Positions 53,475 to 61,403 of a stretch of 64,000 nucleotides of DNA are shown in pieces. The DNA is from DASQFI01 sp963780895 (GTDB taxonomy: Bacteria; Acidobacteriota; Vicinamibacteria; Vicinamibacterales; SCN-69-37), in the NCBI GenBank assembly GCA_963780895.1, contig CAWAEG010000001.1:868001-932000 (forward strand), read 5' to 3'. The first letter of the stretch is position 1. Each line of letters begins with the position of its first letter. The notes beneath the pieces were generated by a model that worked only from the letters and a program-made list of their open reading frames with translations, was not told where the DNA came from and searched no databases. The position numbers and the translations under genes were made by a program.

Positions 53475-54332
53475 ATGGACACCTCGACATTTCAGCATCC
53501 GACGCGCCGTGCCCTGGCCTGGACCACGGCGGCGATCGTGGCGGTCCTCACGACCGTGACATTCGCTCAAACCCCGTTCGACAGCGTGCGCAATGTGAAC
53601 GTGTACGGCCTCACGGCCGATCAACAGTTGGTGCGGTTCCGAGCCGAGCCGCTGCATCGATATCGGAAGATCGGGCCGATCTCGGGCCTGCGTGGCAGCG
53701 ATACGGCGCTCATCGGCATCGACTTCCGCGTGCAGGACGGAGCGCTCTACGGGGTCGGGAATGGCGGCGGGATCTACACGATCAACACCGAGACCGCGGA
53801 GGTGACGATGGTTCAGCAGTTGACGATCGCGCTGGCCGGCAGTTCGTTTGGAGTCGATTTCAACCCGGCCGCGAACGCGCTGCGGATTATTAGCGACATG
53901 GGCCAGAACCTTCGCCAGCCATTCACGGGCGCGATGACTGGTGTGACGCAGAACGACACGATGCTGAACCTCAACGGCGTTCTCGCGATGGGCGTCACCG
54001 CCGCCGCCTACACCAACAACGATCTCGACGCCGGCACGGCGACCACGCTGTTCGACATCGATTCGTTGCGGAACCAGGTGGTCGTCCAGTCTCCGGCCAA
54101 CAGCGGCGCGCACGCGCCCACAGGGCTGCTCACCGTCGATCCGGATTCGACGATTGGGTTCGACATCTACACCGAGCGGCAGGGAGGCGTGGCGATGACC
54201 AATACCGGCTACGCGTCGCTCGTGGTTGACGGCGTCACGGGGTTCTACCGTGTGAACATCCTGACCGGAAAGGCGACGCTGGTCGGAGAGTTCCCCGACG
54301 CCGTGATCGATATCGCCGTACAGCTGAACTGA
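53475..54332 (+). CDS. Secreted DUF4394 protein
   Basis: The 285-residue exported protein (signal peptide to about 34) has DUF4394 repeats. IGIDFRVQDGALYGVGNGGGIYTINT, split at its blade turn, and VDFNPAANALRIISDMGQNLR are followed by LMTVD-type and STIGFDIYTERQGGVAM blades. LYRVNILTGKATLVGEF-type text near the end reads as another blade. The repeats are beta-propeller-like. Function unknown. The ATG at 53475 is preceded by AAGGAG. The spacer upstream has a short GCGACCACCG/CGGTCGC stem. Confidence 0.85.
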   Translation: MDTSTFQHPTRRALAWTTAAIVAVLTTVTFAQTPFDSVRNVNVYGLTADQQLVRFRAEPLHRYRKIGPISGLRGSDTALIGIDFRVQDGALYGVGNGGGIYTINTETAEVTMVQQLTIALAGSSFGVDFNPAANALRIISDMGQNLRQPFTGAMTGVTQNDTMLNLNGVLAMGVTAAAYTNNDLDAGTATTLFDIDSLRNQVVVQSPANSGAHAPTGLLTVDPDSTIGFDIYTERQGGVAMTNTGYASLVVDGVTGFYRVNILTGKATLVGEFPDAVIDIAVQLN

Positions 54333-54396
54333 CGCCTCGAGGGTCTGAAGATTACGGCGTGCGTTCGCTCCAGGACTTTCACTATCATGGGGCGTC

Positions 54397-54693
54397 ATGA
54401 AACTCACGCCTGCGGAAGTCGACTCGCGGCTGGCTGAGCGCGCCGGATGGGCCGTGCGTGACAACGGTCTGATCCGTACCTTCACGTTCACGTCGTTCGC
54501 CGATGCGATTGCTTTTGTCACGAGGCTGGCCTTCGACGCAGAGACGGCCGATCATCACCCCGATCTGCACGTCAACTATCGGAAGGTGACCGTGACCTGG
54601 AGCACGCACAGCGAAGGCGGCATCACGGAAAAGGATTTCGAGGGAACGCGGCAGGCCGACGCGATCGCCACCCGGCTCGGCTTCAAGGCGTGA
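54397..54693 (+). CDS. 4a-hydroxytetrahydrobiopterin dehydratase
   Basis: The 98-residue pterin-4a-carbinolamine dehydratase has the family active-site segment AETADHHPDLHVNYRKVTV, with the paired His and Pro-Asp, and the strand TWSTHSEGGITEKDF. It removes water from hydroxylated pterin cofactor after aromatic amino-acid hydroxylation or serves as a pterin-linked helper. No hydroxylase is next to it. It is spaced 16 nt from the MerR gene. Confidence 0.93.
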   Translation: MKLTPAEVDSRLAERAGWAVRDNGLIRTFTFTSFADAIAFVTRLAFDAETADHHPDLHVNYRKVTVTWSTHSEGGITEKDFEGTRQADAIATRLGFKA

Positions 54694-54709
54694 GCCGACG
54701 GCTCCGGAC

Positions 54710-55174
54710 GTGAAGCTCAAGACCAGCTACAGCGCGCGCGAGGTCGCCGCCCTGACGGGTCTCAGCGCAAAACAGCTGCAGGGCTGGGACGCGAGCCGCG
54801 TCTTTCCGCCCGCGATTTCGCCGCGGCGGACGAGCGCCGGCGGTTTTACAGAGCGCCGGTACTCGCCGGTCGACCTCGTCGAGCTCGTCGTCCTCGCCGA
54901 CCTCCGGCGGCACGGGTTCACACCGGCGGATCTGAAACAGCTCATGGATACGCTGCGTGCGTACTTTCGCCGCCGGCTGTCTGAGACGCTCGACGACGCG
55001 GGCGAGATGAGGCTGCTGACCGACGGCCGCGGGCTGTTCCTGCGCACCAGGCAGGGACATCTCTTCGACGTGCTCGCCAATCCGACGCAGCCGCTGGTCA
55101 CCGGCGAAGGCCTCGCGCTGAAACCCGTGGCCGGGCGGGCGAGGCCGAGGAAACGACGCAAGAAGGCCGGATAG
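54710..55174 (+). CDS. MerR family regulator
   Basis: A 154-residue regulator with the MerR winged helix: YSAREVAALTGLSAKQLQGWDASRVF, RRYSPVDLVELVVLADLRRHGF and TPADLKQLMDTLRAYF. A dimerisation helix and then a short effector part follow, ending in a basic tail (RARPRKRRKK). No Cys cluster is present, so it is not a metal-type MerR. GTG 54710 is the start. It is 10 nt ahead of the M14 gene start and may control it. Confidence 0.85.
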   Translation: MKLKTSYSAREVAALTGLSAKQLQGWDASRVFPPAISPRRTSAGGFTERRYSPVDLVELVVLADLRRHGFTPADLKQLMDTLRAYFRRRLSETLDDAGEMRLLTDGRGLFLRTRQGHLFDVLANPTQPLVTGEGLALKPVAGRARPRKRRKKAG

Positions 55175-55184
55175 GAGATCGATC

Positions 55185-57866
55185 ATGCGCTCGCTCGCCA
55201 GGCTGGCAGCCGCTTGCGTCCTCGCCGTACCGCTTGCGTTGTCCGCACAATCCCGCGGCATTCCGACGCCTGAATCGGTCTTCGGCTTCGCGCCGGGCGC
55301 CGACCTCAAGCTCGCGACCTACGATCAAGTGCTCACGTACTTCCGACAGGTGGACGCCGCTTCCGATCGCGTGAGGCTCGTCGAGGCCGGCTCGACGTCG
55401 CAGGGGCGCACGATGTACTTCGCGCTCGTGTCGTCGGCCGCCAACCTCGCCAACATCGATCGCTATCGGGAAATCGCGCGACGGCTCGCGCACCCCGACG
55501 GGCTCACGGATGACGAAGCACGTCGGCTGGCGAGAGAGGGCAAGGCGTTCGTGCACATCGACGGCGGGCTGCACTCGACCGAGGTCGCTGCGCCGCAGCA
55601 CACGCCGTTACTGCTCGAAACCGTCGTGCGCGCCGCCGAGGAGCCGGCGATGCGCGCGATCCTCGACAACGTCGTCCTGATGCTCTGGCCGACCATCAAC
55701 CCCGACGGTCATCAGATGGTGGCGGAGTGGCAGATGAAGCACGCGACGTCGCCCGAATCCCCCATCCCGCCGATGCCGGAGCTGTATCAGGAATATGTTG
55801 GCCACGACAACAACCGGGACGCCTACATGCTCGACATGATCGAGTCGCGGACGCTCGAGCACACCTGGCGGCTGTGGGAGCCCAGCATCATTTATGTCCA
55901 TCACCAGTCCGCGCCATTCCCGACGCGGATCTGGCTCCCGCCGTTCGCGGAGCCGATCGCGACCCATGCGCCGTACCTGCTGTCGCGCGAAGTGAACATG
56001 ATCGGGATGGCAATCGCGAAGGGACTGGAGGAGCGCGGCCAGATCGGCGCGACGCACATGGGCACGGGCTACGACGCGTGGTATCCGGGCTACGTCGACT
56101 ACCTGCCGATGTTCAAGAACATCGCGGCGTTCTGGACCGAGACACAGGGCACGAGCGCGGCGCCGCGAACCTCGGCACCCGATCAGATTCCGCCGGACAT
56201 GCGCCGCCCGCAGGCGCTGTACGCCAGCCCCTGGCTGGGCGGCACCTGGCGGTTGCGCGACGCGGTCGAGTACATGCAGACCGCCTCGTTGTCCGTGCTC
56301 GACTACGCGTCGCGATACAAGGACTCGCTGCTCTTCAATCGCTACCAGGCCGGCCGCGATCAGATCCTCAAGGGCCGCCGGGAAGCGCCGTACGCGTACG
56401 TGATTCCGCAGGAGCAGCGCGATTCGGTGGCCGCGGTCGAGCTGTTGAGGCGCCTGGCGTTCGGTGGCGTCCGCGTGGCGCAGTTGACATCGGCAGCGAC
56501 GATCGAGAACACGAGTTACCCTGCGGGCACCTGGATCGTTCCCACCGACCAGGAATTCGCGGCGCTGGCGCGCGAAGTGCTCGACGTCCAGAAGTACCCG
56601 GAGATTCGCGAATCGCCTAACGGCCCGCTCGATCAACCGTACGACGCGGCGGGTTGGACGCTGTCTCTCGCGATGGGCGTCAAGGTCGTTCCGGTCACGT
56701 CGCTGCTCGGCGCCGACGCGCGGACGCCCATGAAATGGCTCGGCCCGCCCGTCGAATTCAAAACGAAACCGGTGCCGTACGTATCCGGGAAAGACGATGC
56801 CGCCCCGTTCGATAGCGTCCCGGGGATCGGGTTCGACTCGAATCCGAGCGCGGCGGCCATCGTGCCGCCGGCCGGGCGCATCAGCGGATCGGGTCCGACG
56901 CTCGCGCTGAGCCCCGCGCAGAACAACGCGTTTCGGGCGATCAACCGCGCGTGGCGCGCCGGGCTCGAGGTCCGGTTCCTGGCCGGCACGCCGAACGCGC
57001 CGTCGCGGTATCTGATCGCGGGGTTGTCGGAAGCCGATCAGGATCAGCTCGTCCAGTCCCTCGCGCTCGCCGCCGAGCGAACCACCGCCACCGGCGTCCC
57101 GGTCCGTCGTCCTCGCATCGCGCTGTCGCGTCCGACCAACGCGAGCATGGACGAAGGGTGGACGCGCTGGGTCCTTGAGCAGTACGGCTTCGAGCTCACG
57201 CGGATCTCGACGACCGACATCCAGGCCGGATCGCTCGGCGACAAGTTCGACGTGCTCATTCTCGCGAACGACAGCACGATCCTGGAAGGACCCGGACGCG
57301 GAGGACGCGGAACACCTCCCGCTGCGGGGGCTCCCGCCGCACCGCCGAGCGCTGCACAGCCGGCAGCGCCCGGATCGACGCCGAACGAGCTGCGCGTTCG
57401 CGCGCTCGATGAGTTCGTCAAGGCTGGCGGGACGCTCGTCTGCCTGAACCGCGCGAGCCTCTTCGCGATCGATCAGCTCAAACTGCCGGTCCGGAGCGTG
57501 ACCGCGCCGCTCGGCCGCCAGGACTTCTTCGTCGGCGGATCGCTGCTCCAGGTGACGACCGACTCCGCGCACCGGATCATGGCCGGCATGCCGGATAAGG
57601 CGGCCGTCTACTTCGACAACGGTCCGGTCTTCGAGACGCTCGTCGGATTCAAGGGCTCGGTGCTGGCGGGCTACGACGCGACCGGATCGCCGCTGCTGTC
57701 AGGGTTCCTGCTCGGCGAAAAGTACTTGCAGGGCAAGGCTGCTGCGATCGACGTCGAGCACGGCAACGGCCGTGTCGTACTGATCGGCTTCCGGCCTCAG
57801 TGGCGCGGGCAGCCGTTCGGCACGTTCCGGGTCTTGTTCAACGCGGTGTTACTGGCAAAGAGCTAG
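55185..57866 (+). CDS. Secreted M14-type zinc carboxypeptidase
   Basis: The 893-residue protein (signal peptide about 1-21) has GGLHSTEVAAPQHT with His130 and Glu133, NPDGHQMVAEW, DNNRDAYMLDMIESR and the further His site VHHQSAPFP near 238. The family resembles the other M14 gene but has smaller Gly tracts, mainly a Pro/Ala-rich one near 710-730. It ends RVVLIGFRPQWRGQPFGTFR. It is likely to process extracellular peptides. AGGAG precedes the ATG. Its TAG stop lies at the left edge of an inverted repeat. Confidence 0.9.
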   Translation: MRSLARLAAACVLAVPLALSAQSRGIPTPESVFGFAPGADLKLATYDQVLTYFRQVDAASDRVRLVEAGSTSQGRTMYFALVSSAANLANIDRYREIARRLAHPDGLTDDEARRLAREGKAFVHIDGGLHSTEVAAPQHTPLLLETVVRAAEEPAMRAILDNVVLMLWPTINPDGHQMVAEWQMKHATSPESPIPPMPELYQEYVGHDNNRDAYMLDMIESRTLEHTWRLWEPSIIYVHHQSAPFPTRIWLPPFAEPIATHAPYLLSREVNMIGMAIAKGLEERGQIGATHMGTGYDAWYPGYVDYLPMFKNIAAFWTETQGTSAAPRTSAPDQIPPDMRRPQALYASPWLGGTWRLRDAVEYMQTASLSVLDYASRYKDSLLFNRYQAGRDQILKGRREAPYAYVIPQEQRDSVAAVELLRRLAFGGVRVAQLTSAATIENTSYPAGTWIVPTDQEFAALAREVLDVQKYPEIRESPNGPLDQPYDAAGWTLSLAMGVKVVPVTSLLGADARTPMKWLGPPVEFKTKPVPYVSGKDDAAPFDSVPGIGFDSNPSAAAIVPPAGRISGSGPTLALSPAQNNAFRAINRAWRAGLEVRFLAGTPNAPSRYLIAGLSEADQDQLVQSLALAAERTTATGVPVRRPRIALSRPTNASMDEGWTRWVLEQYGFELTRISTTDIQAGSLGDKFDVLILANDSTILEGPGRGGRGTPPAAGAPAAPPSAAQPAAPGSTPNELRVRALDEFVKAGGTLVCLNRASLFAIDQLKLPVRSVTAPLGRQDFFVGGSLLQVTTDSAHRIMAGMPDKAAVYFDNGPVFETLVGFKGSVLAGYDATGSPLLSGFLLGEKYLQGKAAAIDVEHGNGRVVLIGFRPQWRGQPFGTFRVLFNAVLLAKS

Positions 57867-57967
57867 GGCCGTTCTCACTTCCTCGTAGAGCAAAACCGAC
57901 ATGGATCGCGAGACTTTCGCCGAATCTGCCAACTGGATCGCTATCAGGAGAGTGAGAACGGCCCTAG
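57863..57967. repeat. 17-bp perfect inverted repeat CTAGGGCCGTTCTCACT
   Basis: Arms 57863-57879 and 57951-57967 are perfect complements around 71 nt. The left arm includes the TAG stop of the M14 gene and the right arm starts 44 nt before the convergent BMC gene end. The loop has no reading frame of note. Confidence 0.8.
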
Positions 57968-58010
57968 GGCACTCAGGGTGCCAGCGCTCGCACGAGCACA
58001 GCCGTCAGGT

Positions 58011-58301
58011 TTATTCGATCGGAAAGATGGTCTCGAGACCTTCGACCGGCCGGGGGATGACGTGCACGCCGACGAGCTCGCCGACCTTGCGCGCCGCCGC
58101 GGCGCCGGCGTCGGTCGCGGCTTTGACGGACGCCACGTCGCCGCGCACGATCGCGGTCACGAGTCCCGCATCGACCTTCTGCCAGCCGACGAAGACGACG
58201 TTCGCCGTCTTCACCATCGCATCGGTTGCCTCGATCATGCCGACGAGGCCGCGCGTTTCGACGAGGCCGAGGGCTTCACCGGGCAGTTCGTTTGTCGCCA
58301 T
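58011..58301 (-). CDS. BMC-H microcompartment shell protein
   Basis: The 96-residue single BMC-domain protein reads ALGLVETRGLVGMIEATDAMV, followed by VTAIVRGDVASVKAATDAGA and VGVHVIPRPVEGLE. This is the hexamer-forming shell unit of bacterial microcompartments. The pore loop is KVDAG (42-46) where KIGSG is usual, so an Asp may line the pore. No other shell, vertex or encapsulated-enzyme gene is in the window. Its upstream minus-strand neighbour is an aldolase/dehydratase-like PLP enzyme, separated by a 390-nt repeat-filled gap. Confidence 0.94.
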   Translation of the reverse strand: MATNELPGEALGLVETRGLVGMIEATDAMVKTANVVFVGWQKVDAGLVTAIVRGDVASVKAATDAGAAAARKVGELVGVHVIPRPVEGLETIFPIE

Positions 58302-58694
58302 CTCGGGTGGGATTCTACATCAAGCTGATTGGAGACGCGCCTCGTTCTAGCGCTCCCCAAGAGCGCTCGCCAAGAACAAAAGCGCTTCCCAAGAGCATGG
58401 ACCACGAAGCTCACGAAGGACACGAAGGCAGCGCTGACCTGGCGGCCGCCTGCGGCGGCGAGGCGATGTGTGTGAGACAGCGACGACAAGACGTGTGAGA
58501 GGTCTTTTCTCCGTCTTGTCCGTCGCTGTCTCGCACACATCGCAGCCCGGCAACGCCGGGCTCGCCAGGTCAGCGGGTGTCTTCAAATCGCTCGCACACT
58601 TGTCGGGTTCCCCTTCGGGTCCTTCGTGCCCTTCGTGGTTCACGCTCTAAGACAGGTCACCAGACGCGGCCAGAACGGTCCTGGCAAGTGCTTT
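58302..58694. repeat. Intergenic nested fold-back of several word families
   Basis: The gap contains no gene. The outer arms use CGAAGGACA-type words (58399-58430 with 58615-58647). A middle stem GCGCTGACCTGGCG (58431-58444) pairs with 58563-58575. An inner 31-nt stem GCGATGTGTGTGAGACAGCG... (58463-58493) pairs with 58512-58543 with one mismatch and one bulge. A smaller GAGCGCT stem lies at 58350-58376. Such CCTTCGTG/CACGAAGG words are, to my knowledge, widespread in environmental genomes. Confidence 0.82.
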
Positions 58695-59822
58695 TCACCA
58701 GACGCGGGCCCGCGCGGCGACGGGAATGCGATCGACGATCGCGGGCCCATCGACGAGCAGCAACTCGTCCGTCAGGTTGGCGACCACGCACGCGTGATTG
58801 GGCAGGATATGGACGCGGTCGCCCGGCTTCAACCGGCAGTCCGGCGTGACCTTCGCCACGGAGTGCTCCTCCGAGAGCCGCTCGATGACGATTGAGGGAT
58901 CCGGGGTCCGTGCCTCGAGGCTGGCGTAGACGAAGCCGTAGCCGATCGTGTGTCCGAAGCCGCGCAAGCCGTCGCTGCTGAGCGTCTTCGACCCCGCGTC
59001 GAACACCACTCGCGCGGGATCGGGACGGCTGACCACCGTCGAAACGATGCTGAGTGAACACTGGTCGAGCGTGGCGGACCCAAGCCCGACCTGCGTGCGA
59101 TCGAAAAAGACGTAGTTGCCCGGCCGCATCTCGGTGACGCCGGTTTGGGACGTGACGAACCGCGCGGTTGGCGTGGCGCCGACGCTGATCTCCGCCACGT
59201 CGAAGCCGCCGGCGCGCAAGCCATCGGCGAGGCCGGTGAGAATCTCGATTTCCCGCGCCGCGATGCGTGCGAGCGCGTCGGCCGATTCGGCGTGATACCC
59301 ATGTCCGGCGTGGCTCAGCAGACCGAGAAACCGGAGGCCGGGGCAGGCGGCAATCTGGCTTGCCGTCGCCAGCGCATCCGGGGCGTCCGGATTGATGCCG
59401 CACCGATGGAACCCCACATCCACTTTGATCAGCACGTCGAGGTGGCGTCCAGCGCCGTTCATCACGTCCGACCACTGCCGGGCGACGTCGAGGCTGTCCA
59501 CGACAATCGAGAGCCGCACACGATCCTGGAGCGTGAGTACCCGGTTCGCGTTCATGGGGTTGGTGGGGTAGGGCAGCCGGATGTCCTTGATGCCGGCGTC
59601 GGCGAACACCTCGGCCTCGCCTAACTTGGCGCAGCACACGCCGACGGCGCCCGCGTCGATCTGCAGGCGCGCGATGGCGGGGCTCTTGTGGGTCTTCGCG
59701 TGCGGACGCAGACGGACGCCGGCGCCGGACGCGCGCGCCTGCATCGCGCTGATGTTGGCCTGGAGCCGCGCGCGATCGATGTACACGCGCGGCGTGGGGA
59801 TGGAGTGAAGGGATTCTGTCAT
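58695..59822 (-). CDS. D-threonine aldolase/D-serine dehydratase-like PLP enzyme
   Basis: 375 residues from ATG 59822; upstream in-frame codons read repeat sequence. The alanine-racemase-fold N-terminal domain has RLRPHAKTHKSP, where the Lys of HAK should carry PLP, and VDVGFHRCGI. LGLLSHAGHGYHAE and SVGATPT (PLP phosphate) follow. The C-terminal lobe has LPNHACVVANLTDELLLVDG, with the His343-x-Cys345 pair typical of the zinc site of D-serine dehydratase. Fold-type III PLP enzymes of this group act on D-3-hydroxy amino acids. It neighbours the BMC gene, suggesting acetaldehyde or pyruvate handling (inference). Confidence 0.85.
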   Translation of the reverse strand: MTESLHSIPTPRVYIDRARLQANISAMQARASGAGVRLRPHAKTHKSPAIARLQIDAGAVGVCCAKLGEAEVFADAGIKDIRLPYPTNPMNANRVLTLQDRVRLSIVVDSLDVARQWSDVMNGAGRHLDVLIKVDVGFHRCGINPDAPDALATASQIAACPGLRFLGLLSHAGHGYHAESADALARIAAREIEILTGLADGLRAGGFDVAEISVGATPTARFVTSQTGVTEMRPGNYVFFDRTQVGLGSATLDQCSLSIVSTVVSRPDPARVVFDAGSKTLSSDGLRGFGHTIGYGFVYASLEARTPDPSIVIERLSEEHSVAKVTPDCRLKPGDRVHILPNHACVVANLTDELLLVDGPAIVDRIPVAARARVW

Positions 59823-60047
59823 CTGCAATCTGAGAGCTGGAATCTGTAATCTAGGCTGAAATCGGGGAATCGGGGAATCGGAAATCTTGCGGGGAATCGG
59901 GGAATCTATCGGGAATCTGTCGGGGAATCGGTAATCGGGCGGCCGTCGTCCCGACCGACGAGGCAAACAGGGAACCCGGATCGCCGGATTCCCCCGATGC
60001 CTTCGGATTTCAGATTACAGCTGATGTCAGATTACAGATGCCAGATT
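59823..60047. repeat. Word-built fold-back: AATCTGTAATCT ends and GGGGAATC array
   Basis: The left flank (about 59823-59860: ATCTGCAATCTGAGAGCTGGAATC) pairs with the right flank (60001-60052: AGATTACAG, CAGATTTCAGCT). Between them lies an array of GGGGAATC words (about 59862-59940) and the opposite GGATTCCCCC near 59985. No reading frame is credible. Confidence 0.75.
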
Positions 60048-61283
60048 TCAGCTAGCCAAGAATCCAACCGGCCCTTTGTAGGCGTAGCCAGGGAAGATCT
60101 TCGAGACGTCCTTCGCGCCCAGATGTTTCGTGACGCTCTCGGCGAAGACGTCGCGGAAATCGGTCGTGATCGCCAGGTCACGGCCCTGCCAGAGCTGCTC
60201 GCGCTCGAGCCCCGGCCACTTGCCGTAAACCTTGCCGCCCTTGACGTTGCCGCCGAGGACGAGCATCGCGTTGCCGTGGCCATGGTCCGTGCCGCGGTTG
60301 CCGTTCTCCTTCACCGTCCGGCCGAACTCCGACATCGTGACCACGACGACGTCCGCCATGCGATCGCCGAGGTCCTGGGCGAACGCGGCGATGCCCGACG
60401 CGAAGTCGTTCAGGCGGTTCGCGATCTGTCCCTGCGTGCTGCCCTCGTTCGCGTGGTGATCCCAATTCCCAGTTTCCGTGAACGCGACTTCGAGGCCGAG
60501 GTCGCCTTTGATGATCTGCGCGATTTGCCTGAGCGCGTCCCCGTAGGCGGACGGCGGGTACTGCGCGCCGTTCGACGGCGTGTAGCCGACCGGATTCACC
60601 TCTTTGATCATCTTGATCGCATTAAAGGCTTCCGTGCCGGTCGGGCGCAGCAGCGAATCGGCGGCCTGCGCGTACTGCGCCTCGAAGGACGTCGACATCA
60701 TGTCGGTCGCCATGCCGGCGCGGACGCCAAACTGGCCGAGCTGGCCGATGGCAAGGGCCGGCGCCGTGCCCTGGAGCGTGCGCGGGAGGTTCGGCGCGAG
60801 CGCCACGGCGCGGAACGGACTGGCGTTCTCGTGCTCCTTCGCGTGCAGATAGCGGTTCAGCCAGCCATCGCGCGTGCTCTTGAGCCCCGGCGTGCCGCTC
60901 TCCATGTAGTCCTGCGCGTCGAAGTGCGACCGCGTTTCGTCGTGCGACCCGCACGCGTGAACGATCGCCAGCTCGTTGCGCTGGAAATACGGGTGAAGCG
61001 ATGCCATGCGCGGATGCAGGCCGAAGAAGCCGTCCAGATCGATCGCGCCGTCACGCTCGTTGGGCTTGGGGATCGCGATCGACGGCCGCGCGCTGTAGTA
61101 CGCCTTTTCGCCGAACGGGACGATCATGTTGAGCCCGTCGACGGCGCCGCGCTGGAAGATCGCGACCAGGACCTTCTTGCGCGTCTGGGCTGCCTCGGCA
61201 GTGCGCGCGATGAACTGCGGCGCGAATCCGAGGCTCACGAGCGCGAGGCTGCCGTTCTTGAGGAATACGCGTCGGGTCATCAT
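60048..61283 (-). CDS. DUF1501 Tat-exported protein
   Basis: 411 residues from ATG 61283 (a second ATG is 3 nt in). A twin-arginine signal MTRRVFLKNGSLALVSLGF opens the protein. The DUF1501 domain has FQRGAVDGLNMIVPF, HPRMASLHPYFQRNELAIVHACG, SHFDAQDYMESG and VVVVTMSEFGRTVKENGNRGTDHG, here given in pieces. The sulphatase-like metal site TDHGHGNAM is typical. These proteins are always next to DUF1800 proteins in Planctomycetes and Acidobacteriota. Function is unknown. It lies directly downstream of the DUF1800 gene. Confidence 0.92.
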   Translation of the reverse strand: MMTRRVFLKNGSLALVSLGFAPQFIARTAEAAQTRKKVLVAIFQRGAVDGLNMIVPFGEKAYYSARPSIAIPKPNERDGAIDLDGFFGLHPRMASLHPYFQRNELAIVHACGSHDETRSHFDAQDYMESGTPGLKSTRDGWLNRYLHAKEHENASPFRAVALAPNLPRTLQGTAPALAIGQLGQFGVRAGMATDMMSTSFEAQYAQAADSLLRPTGTEAFNAIKMIKEVNPVGYTPSNGAQYPPSAYGDALRQIAQIIKGDLGLEVAFTETGNWDHHANEGSTQGQIANRLNDFASGIAAFAQDLGDRMADVVVVTMSEFGRTVKENGNRGTDHGHGNAMLVLGGNVKGGKVYGKWPGLEREQLWQGRDLAITTDFRDVFAESVTKHLGAKDVSKIFPGYAYKGPVGFLAS

Positions 61284-61403
61284 GGCAAGTGCTCCATCGT
61301 CAGGCCGAAGGCCACAGGCCATAGGCCGAAGTTCTCTCTGCCGCGTTGTGTGCTGTGCCCGTTTCCCCTCGTCGGCCTCTGGCCTTTGGCCTTCGGCCTC
61401 CGC
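61284..61403. repeat. AGGCCNNAGGCC fold-back between DUF1800 and DUF1501 genes
   Basis: The left arm 61302-61331 (AGGCCGAAGGCCACAGGCC...) pairs with 61370-61399 with 3 mismatches around a 38-nt loop. Each arm is a run of AGGCC-type words. Being inside an operon, it might reduce expression or stabilise mRNA of the upstream part. Confidence 0.8.
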
